From Limnanthes douglasii subsp. nivea (Eukaryota > Streptophyta > Magnoliopsida > Brassicales > Limnanthaceae): a DNA stretch of 64,000 nt. The stretch spans positions 157,171,195 to 157,235,194 of the forward strand of contig JAUPFV010000005.1 in NCBI GenBank assembly GCA_036936605.1, given 5' to 3'. Of the stretch, positions 45,510 to 57,959 are shown one piece after another (within the stretch, counting starts at the first letter, position 1; each line of letters starts with the position of its first letter). The translations under genes and the position numbers were made by a program. The notes beneath the pieces are model-generated. The model saw only the letters and a program-made list of their open reading frames with translations. It was not told the origin of the DNA and made no database searches.

Positions 45510-46870
45510 GCAATACAACTCTAAGGAATTCAAGGCCCATGAACCAAATAAGAAACTATAATACCTTAATCACAAAAAATGTTTTATTTTTATTTTTTAT
45601 TTTTTGTTTTATTTTTTTTATTCATTCAATTTACTCGAATTTTTTAAATTTTTTTGATTATTTTGATGGATACTAGATTTATATTATATTTAATATTTAA
45701 AAAAATATTTTTATGAATAAATTTAGTCAAAGGAAAAAAAGTTAAAAAATTAATCATATATAAAGTATTTGAAATATGAACACAATTGAAAATATAAATG
45801 AAATTAAAAAAATTATACAAGATAATCAAGTGAATAAATAAAATATTTAATATTAATACATGGAAACCGTGATGACGGTTAGATACTTTAGTGTAATTGG
45901 ATTGACTACTCGACCAATGTAGTTATAATATATTATAGAGCAAGTTGGAGAGTGCGGAGTGCACACTTATTAGAATATATTGTGATTAGCAAGCGGAGCG
46001 AGCTATGGGACAGAGCTCTTGCTTGGGGTCAAATAGTGTTGTTGTTTGAAAAATCGTTTGATTCAAATTTTCAAATATAGTCGCTTTTTGGATATGCATG
46101 CAAATTGTTGACAGTTTAGTTGGCAGTTTGGAAGTTTGGTCGAGATACAAAAACATGGTTCTGGTTTGAAAAATATTATGCAATAATTCATTCCATTGTT
46201 CAAGATAGAAAAATTCCTTAGATTTTATCCGATTAAATTTTACAAAACCGTAAAAATAATTAAATCTGAAATTATTTTCATACAAGACTTCAGAGGTTAT
46301 CATGGAAATTATAAACCAAATTTTCTAAAATTGTACATCCTGCCCCAATGGCCCATCACATTTAAACATTCACGTCGTGACAAAATCTGACATATTTAAC
46401 AGTTTATCTTATTTTTAATATGTTTATTAAAAATTAATTTGTATACATTGATTTAGTTGAATGAAATATATATATATATATATATATCCCAAGAATTGAA
46501 ATTTTTATTGATGTTGAAATAAATACAATATTGTTTACATATTTTGATCAATGTTGCTAGTCTTAGATATAAGATGATTAATATATTTTATTGCACAACT
46601 TTTTCTCTATCTTAATCTTTGCGGAAAATTTCTTCTCTGTCTTGATTCTTGGTGTCTTCTTCCCTGCCCTCTCTTCTTTGTTTCTATCAGTATCCCTCTT
46701 TCTGTTTTGGTATTCCTTGTACAATTACTTCAACCTGAATAAAAAAACATTAGATATGATTTTGTCAGGTTTTTAGGCCTGCCAAGCTATTAGTGATCAT
46801 GTGATAATCTAAAGTGTCCTAAATTCAAAGCTTCTAACATGAGAATAACATATAATGCTCATGGAGATTG
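45510..46870. other. AT-rich DNA with no recognised gene
   Basis: T-rich low-complexity sequence at 45570-45660, a (TA)10 run at 46468-46488, and an anonymous 105-residue minus-strand frame (45986-46303) with no recognisable motif. Confidence 0.45.
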
Positions 46871-46879
46871 GATAGCAAT

Positions 46880-47340
46880 GAATATAAAGTTTGATTGCTC
46901 TTTTAATGCAAATTAGGCTAACCAATCACCAACAGAATTCTACTATCGATAAATATGTTTAAAGGTAATTTTTGGTTGTATCAAGTTTCTACAACATAAT
47001 AAGATCTGCTCTAAGTATCAAGGATACTTGCCTGAAACTAACATATTAAACAGTCCTAATAAATCTATTTCAATATTAATCAGGTTTAAAGTTTTTCTCT
47101 TTACAACATAATAAACCATTATGTAGTGCGTAAATTTTAACAACTAGTGGTGAATATTTACCTATTAAACTACCTTTAGCTATTACTAATTCACCTTGTT
47201 CATTTCTTAGTAGAAATCCATAACTTGATTCACCATTGAGTAAAGATGAACCAACACAATTCGGTTTAATGCGATTAGGTGAAGGTAAATTCCATTTTAC
47301 GTAAATAAAAAGCTTGGAAAGTTTAATATGATTAAAACAA
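46880..47340 (-). pseudogene. Orphan RVT_3-type RNase H relic
   Basis: From 47340 down the minus strand reads VKWNLPSPNRIKPNCVGSSL, then YGFLLRNEQGELVIAKGSLI, a GLYALHNGLL-like Glu/Ala helix region, EIDLLGLFNML, and finally ITFKHIYR...NSVGDWLA. That is a complete RNase H fold order as found at the end of plant LINEs or as stand-alone host copies. The first Asp is Cys (NCVGSS) and stops occur near 47000, so it is inactive. No RT is seen next to it. Confidence 0.7.
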
Positions 47341-47344
47341 TTCT

Positions 47345-48000
47345 ATTTTATAGCTATGTGAGAGTCACTTATCCAGTGTTTTCTTTTAAGTAATAGCGAT
47401 ATATCTAATTACGATATTTGTTTGATATTTGTTTTGTAATTTATTTAGATATTTTTAATAATTTATTAGATCGTTCAATTAATAGTTTATTAGATCTTCA
47501 AATTATATATTTACAGTTGTTGGAATCTTTAGATCTTAGATATTTCAACTATTATATATTTAGAATAGTTTAGTAGATCTTTTAACTAATATTTTATTAG
47601 ATCTATAAATATAGAAGAAACTCCTCCAATAAAATCAGTCATCTTCCAAATAATACCTCAAACAATATTGTTCTTCTAAAAGCTCTCAGAATCAATTACT
47701 AGAATTACTACTACAAACTATCAAACCAAGATCTTCTTCTATATTTTTATTTTACAATCTTCGATCAAAATTTTTAATTGATCTACTCAATCAAGTTGTG
47801 AATGATCATTGCTAATTTAAATTTTTAGTATACTATTTACTTTTATTTATTTGCGCTATTGTTTGATATTTGTTTCATTTACTAGTTTTTTCGTACTTTA
47901 AAATAACACCAAAGCGAGCAACTACCCCGACTAACCGTGGACATGGGGCTAATGCCTAACCTTGCTATTCGATTATCTTGACCTAAATTATTTCATGATA
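47345..48000. other. AT-rich stretch with tttattagatc repeats
   Basis: The phrase ttattagatc or ttagtagatc recurs at least five times between 47465 and 47605. The stretch may be the 5' non-coding end of the hAT element that follows. Confidence 0.45.
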
Positions 48001-48009
48001 TTGTCTAGA

Positions 48010-50125
48010 AACCTCAATCTTCAAAATACATTCTTCCCATGCTAGCTCCGATATCGCTGCTTATACTAGTGGTGGTTCGAATTGTAGGAGTAAAAAATCT
48101 TGGACACGAGAAAATTTTACTGAGAATCGTGAAGATAATTCAGCTAAGTGTATTCATTGTGAAATATCATATACCAATAAGAGTGGAAAGCAAACCGCGA
48201 CAGAGGGGGTGGGGTATGTCGAAACACTTAATAACTAAGCATAATATTTTTTATCCTTCTAAAATTTATGAAGAAGGGAATACATCCATAGATCCTCAAA
48301 CTGATAATGTTTTTGTTGTTAATCAAAATACATATAGGAAAGAAACTGTGATATATGATGTTTGTACTTCACAACTGTTTAGTTTTGTGATAATTGGAGA
48401 TATGTTAATTGGATGCGTAATGGGGTAAACCCATGAGTCACACACATCCTACGTTCTATGAGATAAGAAATTTCTAAATAATACAAAAAGGAAAAACAAA
48501 TAATTCATGATACTATGTTAGCTTTACCATGAAATTTAATTTTGACTAGTGATATAAAAATATTTACTAAGTTTAATATAATGTGTGTTACTTTACACTA
48601 GATGGATCCTGAATGGTTACTCCAAAAAAGAATTGTGTATTTTAAATCTATTGATAGGCACATCGTTGTTATAAGCAGAGATATTATGTTAGCATGTATG
48701 AATAATTTTCAAATTAAAAATAAGATTATGTTACTTCTTTTAATAATGCATTTGCGAGTAGGAGAGCTATTGAATATCTTAAAAATGATTCCAACCATGT
48801 ATTTCCTAAAATGTTTCACACTGAATGTTTACGTTATATACTTCAATTGACTACACAATATGGAATAAGTATCATAACTAAAGATTATATCGATCATATT
48901 AAACATAGGTTCGTACTATGCTCCACCTCGGGTCCTAAAAAATAGTGAGGAGAAATTATTAAAGCTAGTGGAAAGACATACAAAAAATAGTTTTAGATAT
49001 CATAACTAGATGGAACTCTACATATTATCTTCTTGCACATGCTTATATGTATAGACATAAGACTACTATGCTTTATAATAAACATAATCTTAAAACACTT
49101 TTTGAAGATTGAAATTGGATTTATTATGCATCAATGTTAAGATATTTTAGCCTGTTTAAAGATGCAACTAAAACTTTTTCTATGCAATATACTTCTAACA
49201 TTCACTTGGAAATTTATGAAGTTAATAATATTACCATGTATATGGATATATATGGGGATAAAAGTATGTCACGAAATAATACCCGATATAGAAGAAAAAA
49301 TTATTAAGTATTTTCATCACATCCCATACGCTTATGCTATTGGTTGCATTTTTTTTTTATCAATTTAGCAGGGTTTGCCTTTTTAGTTACTTGTTTTTAC
49401 AAATCCATATAACTTCGTGATGTAATATATAACCTTGATGTATATATTTGAAAAATTTGTGCTTATCTTTATATAGTGTATAATGATTATAATAAAAAAT
49501 ACGGGAGAAATACAAATGATAGATCTTCAAATGTAGTGGGTAATAGTAGTAGTAATAAGGAGATAAGAAGAAATCACCATAACTATGTGAAAATAACAAT
49601 GCTAATTAATAAGATGACAAGAGAAAATCCATAAGTTGATAATAAAGTGGCCAAATCTTTGAACAATCAATTTGAGTTATAATAGTATAATCCCCTAAAA
49701 CCTCTTGTTATCTTAAACCGGTGAAATCCAAAAGACAAGTTTCCTATTCTTTGCAGGTTAGTAAGGTAGATTTTTCAATCAATATGTCTATAATGGTAAA
49801 TGAATGTGCGTTTAGTCAAGCCAGGCTGTAATACACAACTAAACGAACAAGATTGAGATACGGGGCTCTTGGAGTGCTTGTTGCAATCAAAGACTGGACT
49901 GCAACATATCATACGATGCAAGACAAATAGTATAAAATGAAAGAGAATCCAATGGACATATTAAATAAATTTCCAGATAATGTTGAAGAAGATCTTGAAC
50001 AGGATCTTATGGATTAAGCTGAAATATGTTGTTGCGGAACGTGATGATGAATATCTTGAATCGGAAGATGAATATCTTGAATCGGAAGATGAATTTATTG
50101 AATCAGAAGATGAATAGTTTTTGGA
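48010..50125 (+). pseudogene. hAT transposase pseudogene (BED finger, catalytic core, dimerisation)
   Basis: Plus-strand frames read in hAT order. A BED zinc finger has NSAKCIHCEISYTNKSGK and, in a shifted frame, MSKHLITKHNI. At 48602 comes LDPEWLLQKRIVYFKSIDRH-type sequence, then SFNNAFASRRAIEYLKND with FHTECLRYILQL (about 48730-48850). A TRWNSTYYLLAHAY-like block (about 49005-49050) and IIKYFHHIPYAYAIGCIF (about 49300) follow. Last is the dimerisation block with NECAFSQARL and YGALGVLVAIKDWTATYHTM (about 49800-49920). It ends with an acidic tail. Numerous shifts and stops break it. These enzymes act as nuclear cut-and-paste transposases. Confidence 0.82.
50047..50116 (+). repeat. 21-bp tandem repeat coding an acidic tail
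   Basis: Three units of gatgaatatcttgaatcgga-type sequence encode repeated DEYLESE segments at the end of the hAT relic. Confidence 0.85.
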
Positions 50126-50385
50126 TGAATAATATTTGTAATATATTTTGTAATAGAATAGTTCGACTTGAGAAAATTTGTACAACTCTTGGCCCGTAAG
50201 AGTATACACATTTTTATATGAATAACACTAAAAAGAAAGTATTACACTAATTTGCTAAGATCAATGGAAAATTCACAAAATAGCTTTTTCGGACTTATAA
50301 ACCTAAATGATAACTTTAATTTGAAGGAAAACATACATATGCATGTTCTTTTTTATAATAGTCAATAAAATACCCCCCCCCCCCC

Positions 50386-50540
50386 TCCCGAAATAAATTC
50401 TTCCCAAGTTAGCATTACCGCTACCACTAGTTCAAATGCTAGGATGAAAACATATTGAGTATAAGAACAGTTAATTGATTATACAAATGTAAAAAAGTCT
50501 ATGTTTAAACATTATGTGATATTTGTATCTAGAACAGCCA
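50386..50540 (+). mobile_element. Second hAT N-terminal scrap
   Basis: ttcttcccaagttagcatta, then ccgctaccactagttcaaat and gctagg, aligns with the start of the hAT relic (48025-48100: ttcttcccatgctagctccg, then gtggttcgaattgtagg). It is preceded by a C-rich run (about 50370-50389). Confidence 0.55.
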
Positions 50541-50784
50541 TAAAACCCCAAACATTGACTTTCTAACAGAATCCTAGTATGGAAGATCTATCATTGTAAA
50601 CGCCAATTCAAAGAATACATGAAAAATTATAACAAATGGAGGAAATAATAACCAATTCCCAGGGGTAGAAATATAATTTGTCTCCTCAAATGCTATTGCA
50701 GAACTTCGGTGAGAAAAAACGTGCTAAACCAACAAAAATCTATAATATGTTGTCTTGCAATTCGAGGATTTTGAATCCAAATAA

Positions 50785-51135
50785 GTGCCAATGGTACAAA
50801 AGGAATTTTCCAATGCATTGATATATGCGGCTTGCACATCATCAGTACCATGGGTAATATTACAAGAAAAATTATCAGTCACTTTTCCAAATTATTCTCA
50901 TTCAACGGTTAAGAACGAATGGGTAATGGTAATCAAAGGGAAAGAAAAAAGAGAAATATTGGCGATCGTTAATGAAAAATTACCTAACAAAAGTCTATTA
51001 CTTGAAAATAAAAGAGAGGTAAGAAAAGTAAAAAAAAACATACCCTCAAGATATGTTAGACAACATACACACTACACAAATAAGGGATACCACAACTTTG
51101 TTAAGACATATAAGCATGCACAAAGAAATTTTTGA
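50785..51135 (+). pseudogene. Unidentified frame, possibly gypsy linker
   Basis: A 116-residue frame rich in Lys and Glu (VMVIKGKEKREILAIVNEKL) stands directly before the gypsy integrase relic. By position it could be the RNase H to integrase linker, but no motif proves it. Confidence 0.3.
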
Positions 51136-51720
51136 GATGAACAATTACGCGATGAAGAAGAAGGTGTTCATAATGGATACAAAGCCTTACTGAAAATAAT
51201 ATTTCTAAAAGGCTATTATTGGCCAATAATTATGACAAACACAAATAAGAATGTGAGAATATGCAATACATGCTGAAAATTTGTAAACTCAATCTAAAAT
51301 ACACTAATATTATTGGATATAATAGCAGAAGTCATCCCATTCGAGAGATTGAGCATGAACATCATGAGACTATTCCTAATGGAACTGGAAGGAAAAAAAA
51401 TACTTATTTGTCATCTTAGATTATTTATACAAAAATGAAAAATCAAAAGTGGTCCAACAGATAATGAAAAGAGAGATAATCTCCTTTTTAAAATCGAATA
51501 CATATTCTGGGTATGGTACTCCTAAAATTATCACCAACAAAAATGGAACATAGTTCCAAAACAATTTTGTCACACAATACTACGCAGAGAAGTGAATTAA
51601 TCAAATATTTTATATTCTCTTTCATCCACAAGAAAATAGACAAGTGGAAGAGACAAAGAGAATGCTAATTAGTGCAGTAAGAAGATGCATGATGAATCAA
51701 TAGGAAATCGACTTGAGACC
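51130..51720 (+). pseudogene. Ty3/gypsy integrase relic
   Basis: LKGYYWPIIMTNTNKNVRIC plus NTC is the zinc-binding end. A YGTPKIITNKNGT block near 51515-51550 stands where (F)G.P..iitDNGt is usual, so the second catalytic Asp is Asn. HPQENRQVEETKRML follows at about 51625. Stops interrupt it. No matching RT or gag is seen upstream. Confidence 0.72.
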
Positions 51721-51899
51721 CTACAAAAAGTCCTACGGTCCGAAAAACGATTCCAAGAACAACCAAAGAACAAAGACTTAAAAATTCAAATGCAATATGG
51801 GAAGGACCAATCACGAACAAATAAAAATAAAGATCAAATAATATATGTTGCTGGATGAAGAGAAAAGTCAACTCTAGCACATAGAGCATTTAAAAGTCT

Positions 51900-52430
51900 C
51901 CGATAGTCCTACAGACTAAGGAGCTTCTACCTTACTACACATGTAAATCATATTTATTAAAATATAGGGATGCACTCTTTTTTTCCTTTGTGGCGCGAGA
52001 AGGTTTTAAGGAGACATTCAACATTAAAAAATGATTTACTTGCCAAAACTTTGGTTTAGTTCTTAGTTGATGTAGCGCGAAGAACAAGTAGTATTACAAA
52101 GTAAAATCTGAAGCAAAATGAAACTTCCAAAAATATCAAAGGCATAATATCAAAAAATGATAAAACCAAAAAATTCATAATATTATGAATATAAAAGAAT
52201 ATTTTGAAAGGAAAATATACATAGGGGCAATTTAGGAAAAATAAGCATATAAAATAAAGATATATAAAAACAATAAAAGTGGTTAAAGAGGAAACAAAAC
52301 TCCATATGAAAATAAATCTAATATGTAGCTACAGTAGCGGTAGCAAACAAAAATGGTACAAAAGTTCATTACAAAAACAAACCCAAACAAGAGAGCTAGG
52401 TTGCTACTACCACAACTAATACCAAAATCA
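51900..52430. other. Non-coding AT-rich stretch
   Basis: Nothing recognisable. A-rich low-complexity segments. Confidence 0.5.
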
Positions 52431-52445
52431 ACAAATAAGGGTCGC

Positions 52446-53100
52446 CTATTTCAAGCACATATTTGTTAACACCACTTCCTTCACCCTCTTCAACTCCCCA
52501 TCATCGTTATCCTCGATTTTTTTTTCAATCATGGCATAAATATGTCTACTTATATCAATCCAATTTGACAATAGAGGAATAGAACTAAGAGGTTCATCCA
52601 TCAAAATTATAGTATTTGGCCACTGTACTGTTGGAATGTTGCTCAAATATAATCAAGATTGATATCGATGTGAAGCATAAACATCCAACATTAGTCTGTA
52701 ATGCGCTTTCATGATAGCTTCGTGGGCACAAGAAGACATAAAATATTTAATATTTAAAAATTAACACATCGATTTTACGCTCAACAACAATTTGCTTTAG
52801 TACGGTAGCATACCCAGTTGATATGGAATCCAACTGTTGCTGTAAATCTTCCAAATACGATGTNNNNNNNNNNNNNNNNNNNNNNNNNNNNNNNNNNNNN
52901 NNNNNNNNNNNNNNNNNNNNNNNNNNNNNNNNNNNNNNNNNNNNNNNNNNNNNNNNNNNNNNNTTGATAAGAAATAAAATTAATTTCGACAAAAATATCC
53001 TTTCCCAAAGATTCTATATTAGGTTCCGGAAGAATATCATCTATAGATTTTGAACAATTTAAACTTGGTGATAACATTAGCAATCACTTGCTCATTAACA
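52446..53100 (-). pseudogene. Unknown coiled-coil protein fragment interrupted by gap
   Basis: Minus-strand pieces are a leucine/glutamine-rich helix just below the gap (SYLEDLQQQLDSISTGYATV, then LKQIVVERKIDV), CAHEAIMKAHYRLMLDVYAS (about 52680-52745), and 52446-52646 with a WIDISRHIYAMIEKKIEDND helix. Above the gap is a short acidic stretch (DDILPEPNIESLGKDIFVEI). The pieces look like one protein, but I do not recognise the family. Confidence 0.3.
52864..52963. other. Assembly gap (100 N)
   Basis: Exactly 100 N, the usual placeholder for a gap of unknown size between contigs. Confidence 0.99.
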
Positions 53101-53104
53101 AACG

Positions 53105-54775
53105 AAGAGTCAATATAGTCGAGGTGCAAGAATTTTAGCGCTTAAAGCATCAAAACATACATAATTGTCTTATAAAAATACAAATTTACATTTCGTAGAA
53201 GAAGATTAGGAGCAAAAAATAGCAGTACATGTTGAAGAAGTAACAAATATATAAAAAATTCCGTTGTTCACCTGCTACATAGTTAAAAGGTACACAATTT
53301 CAAACAAAGATATTTACATTTAAAGTAATGATTAGATACCATAAATTACCTATAAAACTTACGCCTCTTTAAAAACGACTCTTCATTATTGTTATTTTTT
53401 CAGAATTAGGGGTACAAGTTACCTCATTTAGTTCACTAGAAAAAATAAACAATGTATTAGGCTATGTAATATAACTACAATGAAGGCCCTTCTAAGAAGA
53501 ATGACTTTCTAGGGGTGTATTATCCAAAAATTTCTTCAAGGTATAAGTCTTAATAGTGATACACTGCAAAAAAGTAGGATAACAAAACTCCCTCTTATAG
53601 ATTTGTTGGTCAATGACTTAGATTTCATGAAAACATTTAGTGCCAAAATTGAAACACATGAGTACTTAAATTTTTTGGCTTCCTTCACCGAAGTGGAACA
53701 CCTTACGTGCACAAATTGGTCTATATTAGAGACAAGAGGAACCATAATCGAATGAGCTGAAAAACAAAAAGAAACTTAGAAAAACAGTAACAAGAAAACT
53801 CCAATGAATTCAAGATAATAGTTACTTACGAATGGGAGTCCGAAAATGATTAATAGTATTTTATGCTTAATTACTCGTACAAGTCCAATATCCACTAATG
53901 AAGAAGAAACCATTCCCTCAACCATTAATTCGTTTGAGGAGATCATGAATAATAAAAGCGAAAGAATCTATTTTTACATAAAAGAAGGGACTTCTTCCCT
54001 CTCTCTTAAAATTAATAAAAGTCAGAAAATTGTTTTTTAAAAAACGACTTAACATAGAGCCTAAATAAAAAATTAGATAATAATAGTAAAATCCAACATA
54101 TGGGTGATAATTGGCTAATAGATAGTTGATTAACTTAAAAAAACTTGACAATATTTTTATCCGAAAAAACCAAAATCCTCAAACAAATAAATAAGTGAAG
54201 AAAACAACTTCACCCTCTTAAACATCACCATGATTTTATAATCTCATAGGGGCTCAGAGATTGACATTTTGGGGAATGATTCAATTTTTATATTTCTATT
54301 AACCTATGTCGTAAAAAATATAATATCAAACGCGTTAGTAAACTAGTCGGTTGGTTTAGATTTAACCTGCAAACAACCGATTCACACTCATGACAAAAAA
54401 ATTTACTACCATCAAGATTTTAGGAACTGGAACAGGCCATTTTAGAAAAATAACATGTACAAAAAGATAAAATCATTTTGTCATAATAAAAATACAAACT
54501 TGATGATCTTCTAGAGAAAAAGGTAAAAGAGAATCTAACTATTGTGGTCGTATAAAACATTTGGACGTGGGTATGTTTATAAGTAAATATTGTGCACACT
54601 CTTTTAACTTAGTATTTAATTGTAAAAACAAACTAGAATTACTAACACGTTTCATTTACCTACATATAACTTCATATCAAAATATTTGGCTCTCGATAGA
54701 TTTACAAGTAAAAGTTTGATACAAAGTTTTATAAATTGGATGATATAGATATACTGGCATTTCTTTTTTTGTATG
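53105..54775. other. AT-rich DNA, no recognised gene
   Basis: Only short anonymous frames. One minus-strand frame (53536-53745) has a VKEAKKFKYSCVSILALNVF segment that might belong with the fragment at 52446-53100, but this is unproven. Confidence 0.4.
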
Positions 54776-54780
54776 GTACA
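54776..54780 (+). repeat. Probable 5-bp target duplication, left side of copia element
   Basis: gtaca, against gtata at 59735-59739; one transition apart. Five bp is the usual size for copia insertion. Confidence 0.6.
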
Positions 54781-55051
54781 TGTTAGAATATTCACGCAAT
54801 AACATGTTTTTAGTGCGCTAGCATGTAACACATTCACGCTGCATAGTATTAAAAATGCTTGTCATGTTTGGATATTGTTAGAATATTCAGTGTATTAAGT
54901 TTCCTTGTATAGGCCTCTAAGTTCTCTATATATTGAGAGCCTTACTTGGGTTTATTAATATAAAAAAAAGTTCAATACAAAAGGAACATTTTCTAATAAA
55001 CACAAAACCCTAGCCGCCTCCTGCGGCTACTTCTCTCTTTGTTGTTTAACA
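54781..55051 (+). repeat. Copia 5' LTR
   Basis: Starts tgttagaatattca and ends gttgtttaaca (TG...CA). It includes a short hairpin, agccgcctcctgcggct, next to aaaaccctag near 55004-55027. Confidence 0.95.
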
Positions 55052-55063
55052 TGGTATCAGAGC
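55052..55063 (+). other. Copia primer binding site
   Basis: tggtatcagagc directly after the LTR, complementary to the 3' end of initiator tRNA-Met. Confidence 0.9.
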
Positions 55064-55101
55064 ACGTGTGATTCTGGGAATTCTGAACATCCTCAACAAA
55101 G

Positions 55102-55990
55102 ATGGCTGGCAATGAAGTCGTGGTCAGTCAAATCCCTGATGACATAACAATGCAGATTGCTGCCATTCTGAGAAATAGTCTCGGAACACAACAACAAACA
55201 ACTAACCCCGAGAATTTATCCTTAGGGATTAAACTCGGTGGTGACAACTATGCCTATGAGCAAACCTGATGAAGAAAGTAATTGGGGGAAGGGGGAGAGG
55301 TTCTCACATTACAAGGGAGCCGACACCTCCATCCAAAACTGACAACACATATACAAAGTGGGAACAAGATGATCAATGTGTTTTCACATGGATTATCCAG
55401 AATCTTGAATCCAGCTTGGTGAATAATGTCTTGCAATATCCCACTGCAAAATCCCTCTGGGATGGGTTAGCCACCACATACGGTTCTGGTAAAAATTCGT
55501 TACAGGTGTTTGACCTTCATAAGATGGCTAATTCATTAAGGAAAGGGTCCGATACACTAGAAGACTTGTGGAACAAACTGCAGAACATCTGGATGTCTAT
55601 AGATAGGCGAGACCAAACCCTATGAAAGATCCAAAAGACATTCATATCTACAATAAGAAGACTCAAGAACAAAGACTCTATCAATTGCTAATGGTGATTA
55701 ATGACAAGCTGGAACCAGTCAAGAGAGATATCCTGAGAAAGGATCCTCTTCCTTCCGTGGAAACAGCATATGCTACAATACGAAAGGAAGTGTCCAGGCT
55801 TAATATACTAAAATCAAGTTCTTCTGATAGTGACTCGATTGAAATTGGAATGGGTTTGGCTGCTAAAGATTCTGCACAGAGGTTTAAATTCTGATCCAAA
55901 GAGAAAGAAGATAAATCCAAGTTGTATTGCACTCATTGTGGGATAAAGAAACACACTAAAGAGACATGTTTCCAGCTGGTTGGCTATCCA
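55102..55990 (+). pseudogene. Copia gag
   Basis: The ATG at 55102 opens MAGNEVVVSQIPDDITMQIA. Stops at about 55267 come where LGGDNYA-W is usual. The frame resumes at 55269-55625 with FTWIIQNLESSLVNNVLQYP, ATTYGSGKNSLQVFDL and EDLWNKLQNIW (UBN2/gag fold), then 55622-55894 with QEQRLYQLLMVINDKLEPVK. The zinc knuckle CTHCGIKKHTKETC (about 55928-55970) is complete. At least two frameshifts or stops block translation. Confidence 0.85.
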
Positions 55991-56159
55991 GAATGGCGGG
56001 AGGACGGTCATAAGGAGAAAAATAACCAGTGTTTCAGATCTAATATCAAACGAACTTCATCTACAAGTGGTGGTGAAGATCCGACTAAAAATGAGCAAGG
56101 AAGTGGCACTGGTTTTGGAGGAATGGCGGCGAACTCCTATGAAATACTTGGAGGCAAAG

Positions 56160-56420
56160 GGTTTGAGAAATCAATGAATTGGATCTTTGATTGCGGGGCT
56201 ACAGACACCATGTCTTATGATCCTAAAGACTTTGGTGACATGTCATCTCCAAAGAAGTCCCATGTTGAGACTGCTAGTGGAGAAATTTGTGAAGTCAAAG
56301 GGGGAGGTTCAATTATTTTTTCGGGAAAAATAGAAATTAAAAACTGCCTCTACATTCCTTCACTATCCTTAAAGTTATTATCTGTTAGTCAAGTACAAAA
56401 CAACTCAACTGTGTGGTTCT
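56160..56420 (+). pseudogene. Copia protease
   Basis: NWIFDCGATDTMSYDPKDF holds the active-site Asp, with Cys in place of the usual Ser in DSGA. CEVKGGGSIIF and LYIPSLSLKLLSVSQV follow as in the family. The part between the protease and the pre-integrase domain is shortened near 56400, with a frame switch. Confidence 0.8.
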
Positions 56421-57530
56421 TATGTATCCATTTTTTTGCATTTTACAGGGCATTCGTACGAAGGAGATCGTTGGGCGTGGTACTGAACAAGGAGGTCTCT
56501 ATTATGTTGATGAGGTAGTTCATAAGGGATATGCCATGCTTTCTCACAGAACAACCGAAAGACAACTTTGGTTATGGCACCGAAAATTTGGTCATCCTTC
56601 TTTTAGCTATCTTAAAAGTTTGTTTCGTAGTCTTTTTTTGAATAATTTCATTCATGAGAAATATGAAACCTGCATTCTTGCAAAAAATCGTAGGGTCTCT
56701 TTCAATCAAAGTAATACTAGAGTTGATTATGTTTTTTCACTAATCCATTCTAATGTTTGGGGTCCAGCACCAAATTCCACTAACAATCAAATCAGATACT
56801 TTGTTTTATTTGTGGATAATTTCTCAAGAATGACTTGGATATACTTCATGAAACATAAATTGGAAGTACCAGAAATATTTGTTTGTTTTTACAAAATGAT
56901 TCTGACTCAATTTGAAAACATATATACAGATTCTTCGTTCTGATAATCGAACAGAGTTTGTCAACCAAACAATGCATAATTTTTTCAAAACAAATGGTCT
57001 TATCCATCAAACCACTTGTTCAAACACACCTCAACAAAACGGTACTTCAGAACGAAAAAATCGTACTTTACTTGAAAAAACTCGTGCTATTATGATTGAA
57101 TCTAGAGTTCCTTATTCTCTTTGGCCAGAAGCTCTTGCTACAGCCACGTATCTTGCAAATCGTCTACCAACCCGATGTCTAGGAAATAAAAATCAATTAC
57201 AAGTGTTTGCCACCCAAGTTACAATTCCATCTGTTACGACCTTACCACCTCGTGTCTTTGGTTGTTCGGTGTTTGTTCATATCCCTAAAACTAGCCGAAA
57301 CAAACTTAATCAGTGTGCTGAAAAGTGTGTATTCGTTGGGTACGGTGTCCATCAAATGGGTTATCGGTGTTACAATCCGGTTACTCGTCGAATCCATGTC
57401 ACCATGGACTGTGACTTCTTAGAATCCGATTATTTTTTTGACCACCAATCTCGTTCTCAGGGGGAGAAAGTAAGTGAATCACTCAACTGGTTGCTATATG
57501 AAAGTTACTTTGAAGATGTGCCGACATAGT
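56413..57530 (+). pseudogene. Copia integrase
   Basis: The pre-integrase block is LWLWHRKFGHPSFSYLKSLF. In the core the first catalytic Asp is replaced (HSNVWGP where HsDvWGP is usual). A frame break at about 56940 separates YFVLFVDNFSRMTWIYFMKH from the next frame, which has LRSDNRTEFVNQTMHNFF, QQNGTSERKNRTLLEKTRAI and LANRLPT. The DNA-binding tail is CVFVGYGVHQMGYRCYNPVT. The enzyme is inactive. Confidence 0.88.
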
Positions 57531-57959
57531 CGGTAGATGGCGCCACCGAACACGTCTCTTCCAACATAAAGGAGACTGACGAGGTAGTTCTTACCACCAA
57601 TGATTCTCCCGAAGACAATGTCCAACAAGAAATAAATGCCATGGATACTACCAGCGAATCAGCCAAAGAAAATGTCCATCAAGAGGTAAACAATTTACAA
57701 TGTCATAATTCAAAAAATGCTACTTACCATGACATTTCAGGAAGTTCATTTGTTGAAACTCAAACTCTGGTTCTTCCCCAAAGAAACAATAGAGGGGTTC
57801 CTCATGACCGGTATTCACCGGAACACGTTCCTCGTGCTTCTACATATCCGGTAAAAATGGACAGGAAAGGAATGACGAAGATTGCAAAGGCGTTTTCAGC
57901 TACTATTCTCTCTGAACAAATCCCTAAAACAACTCAAGAAGCTAAAAAGATGACTGAAT

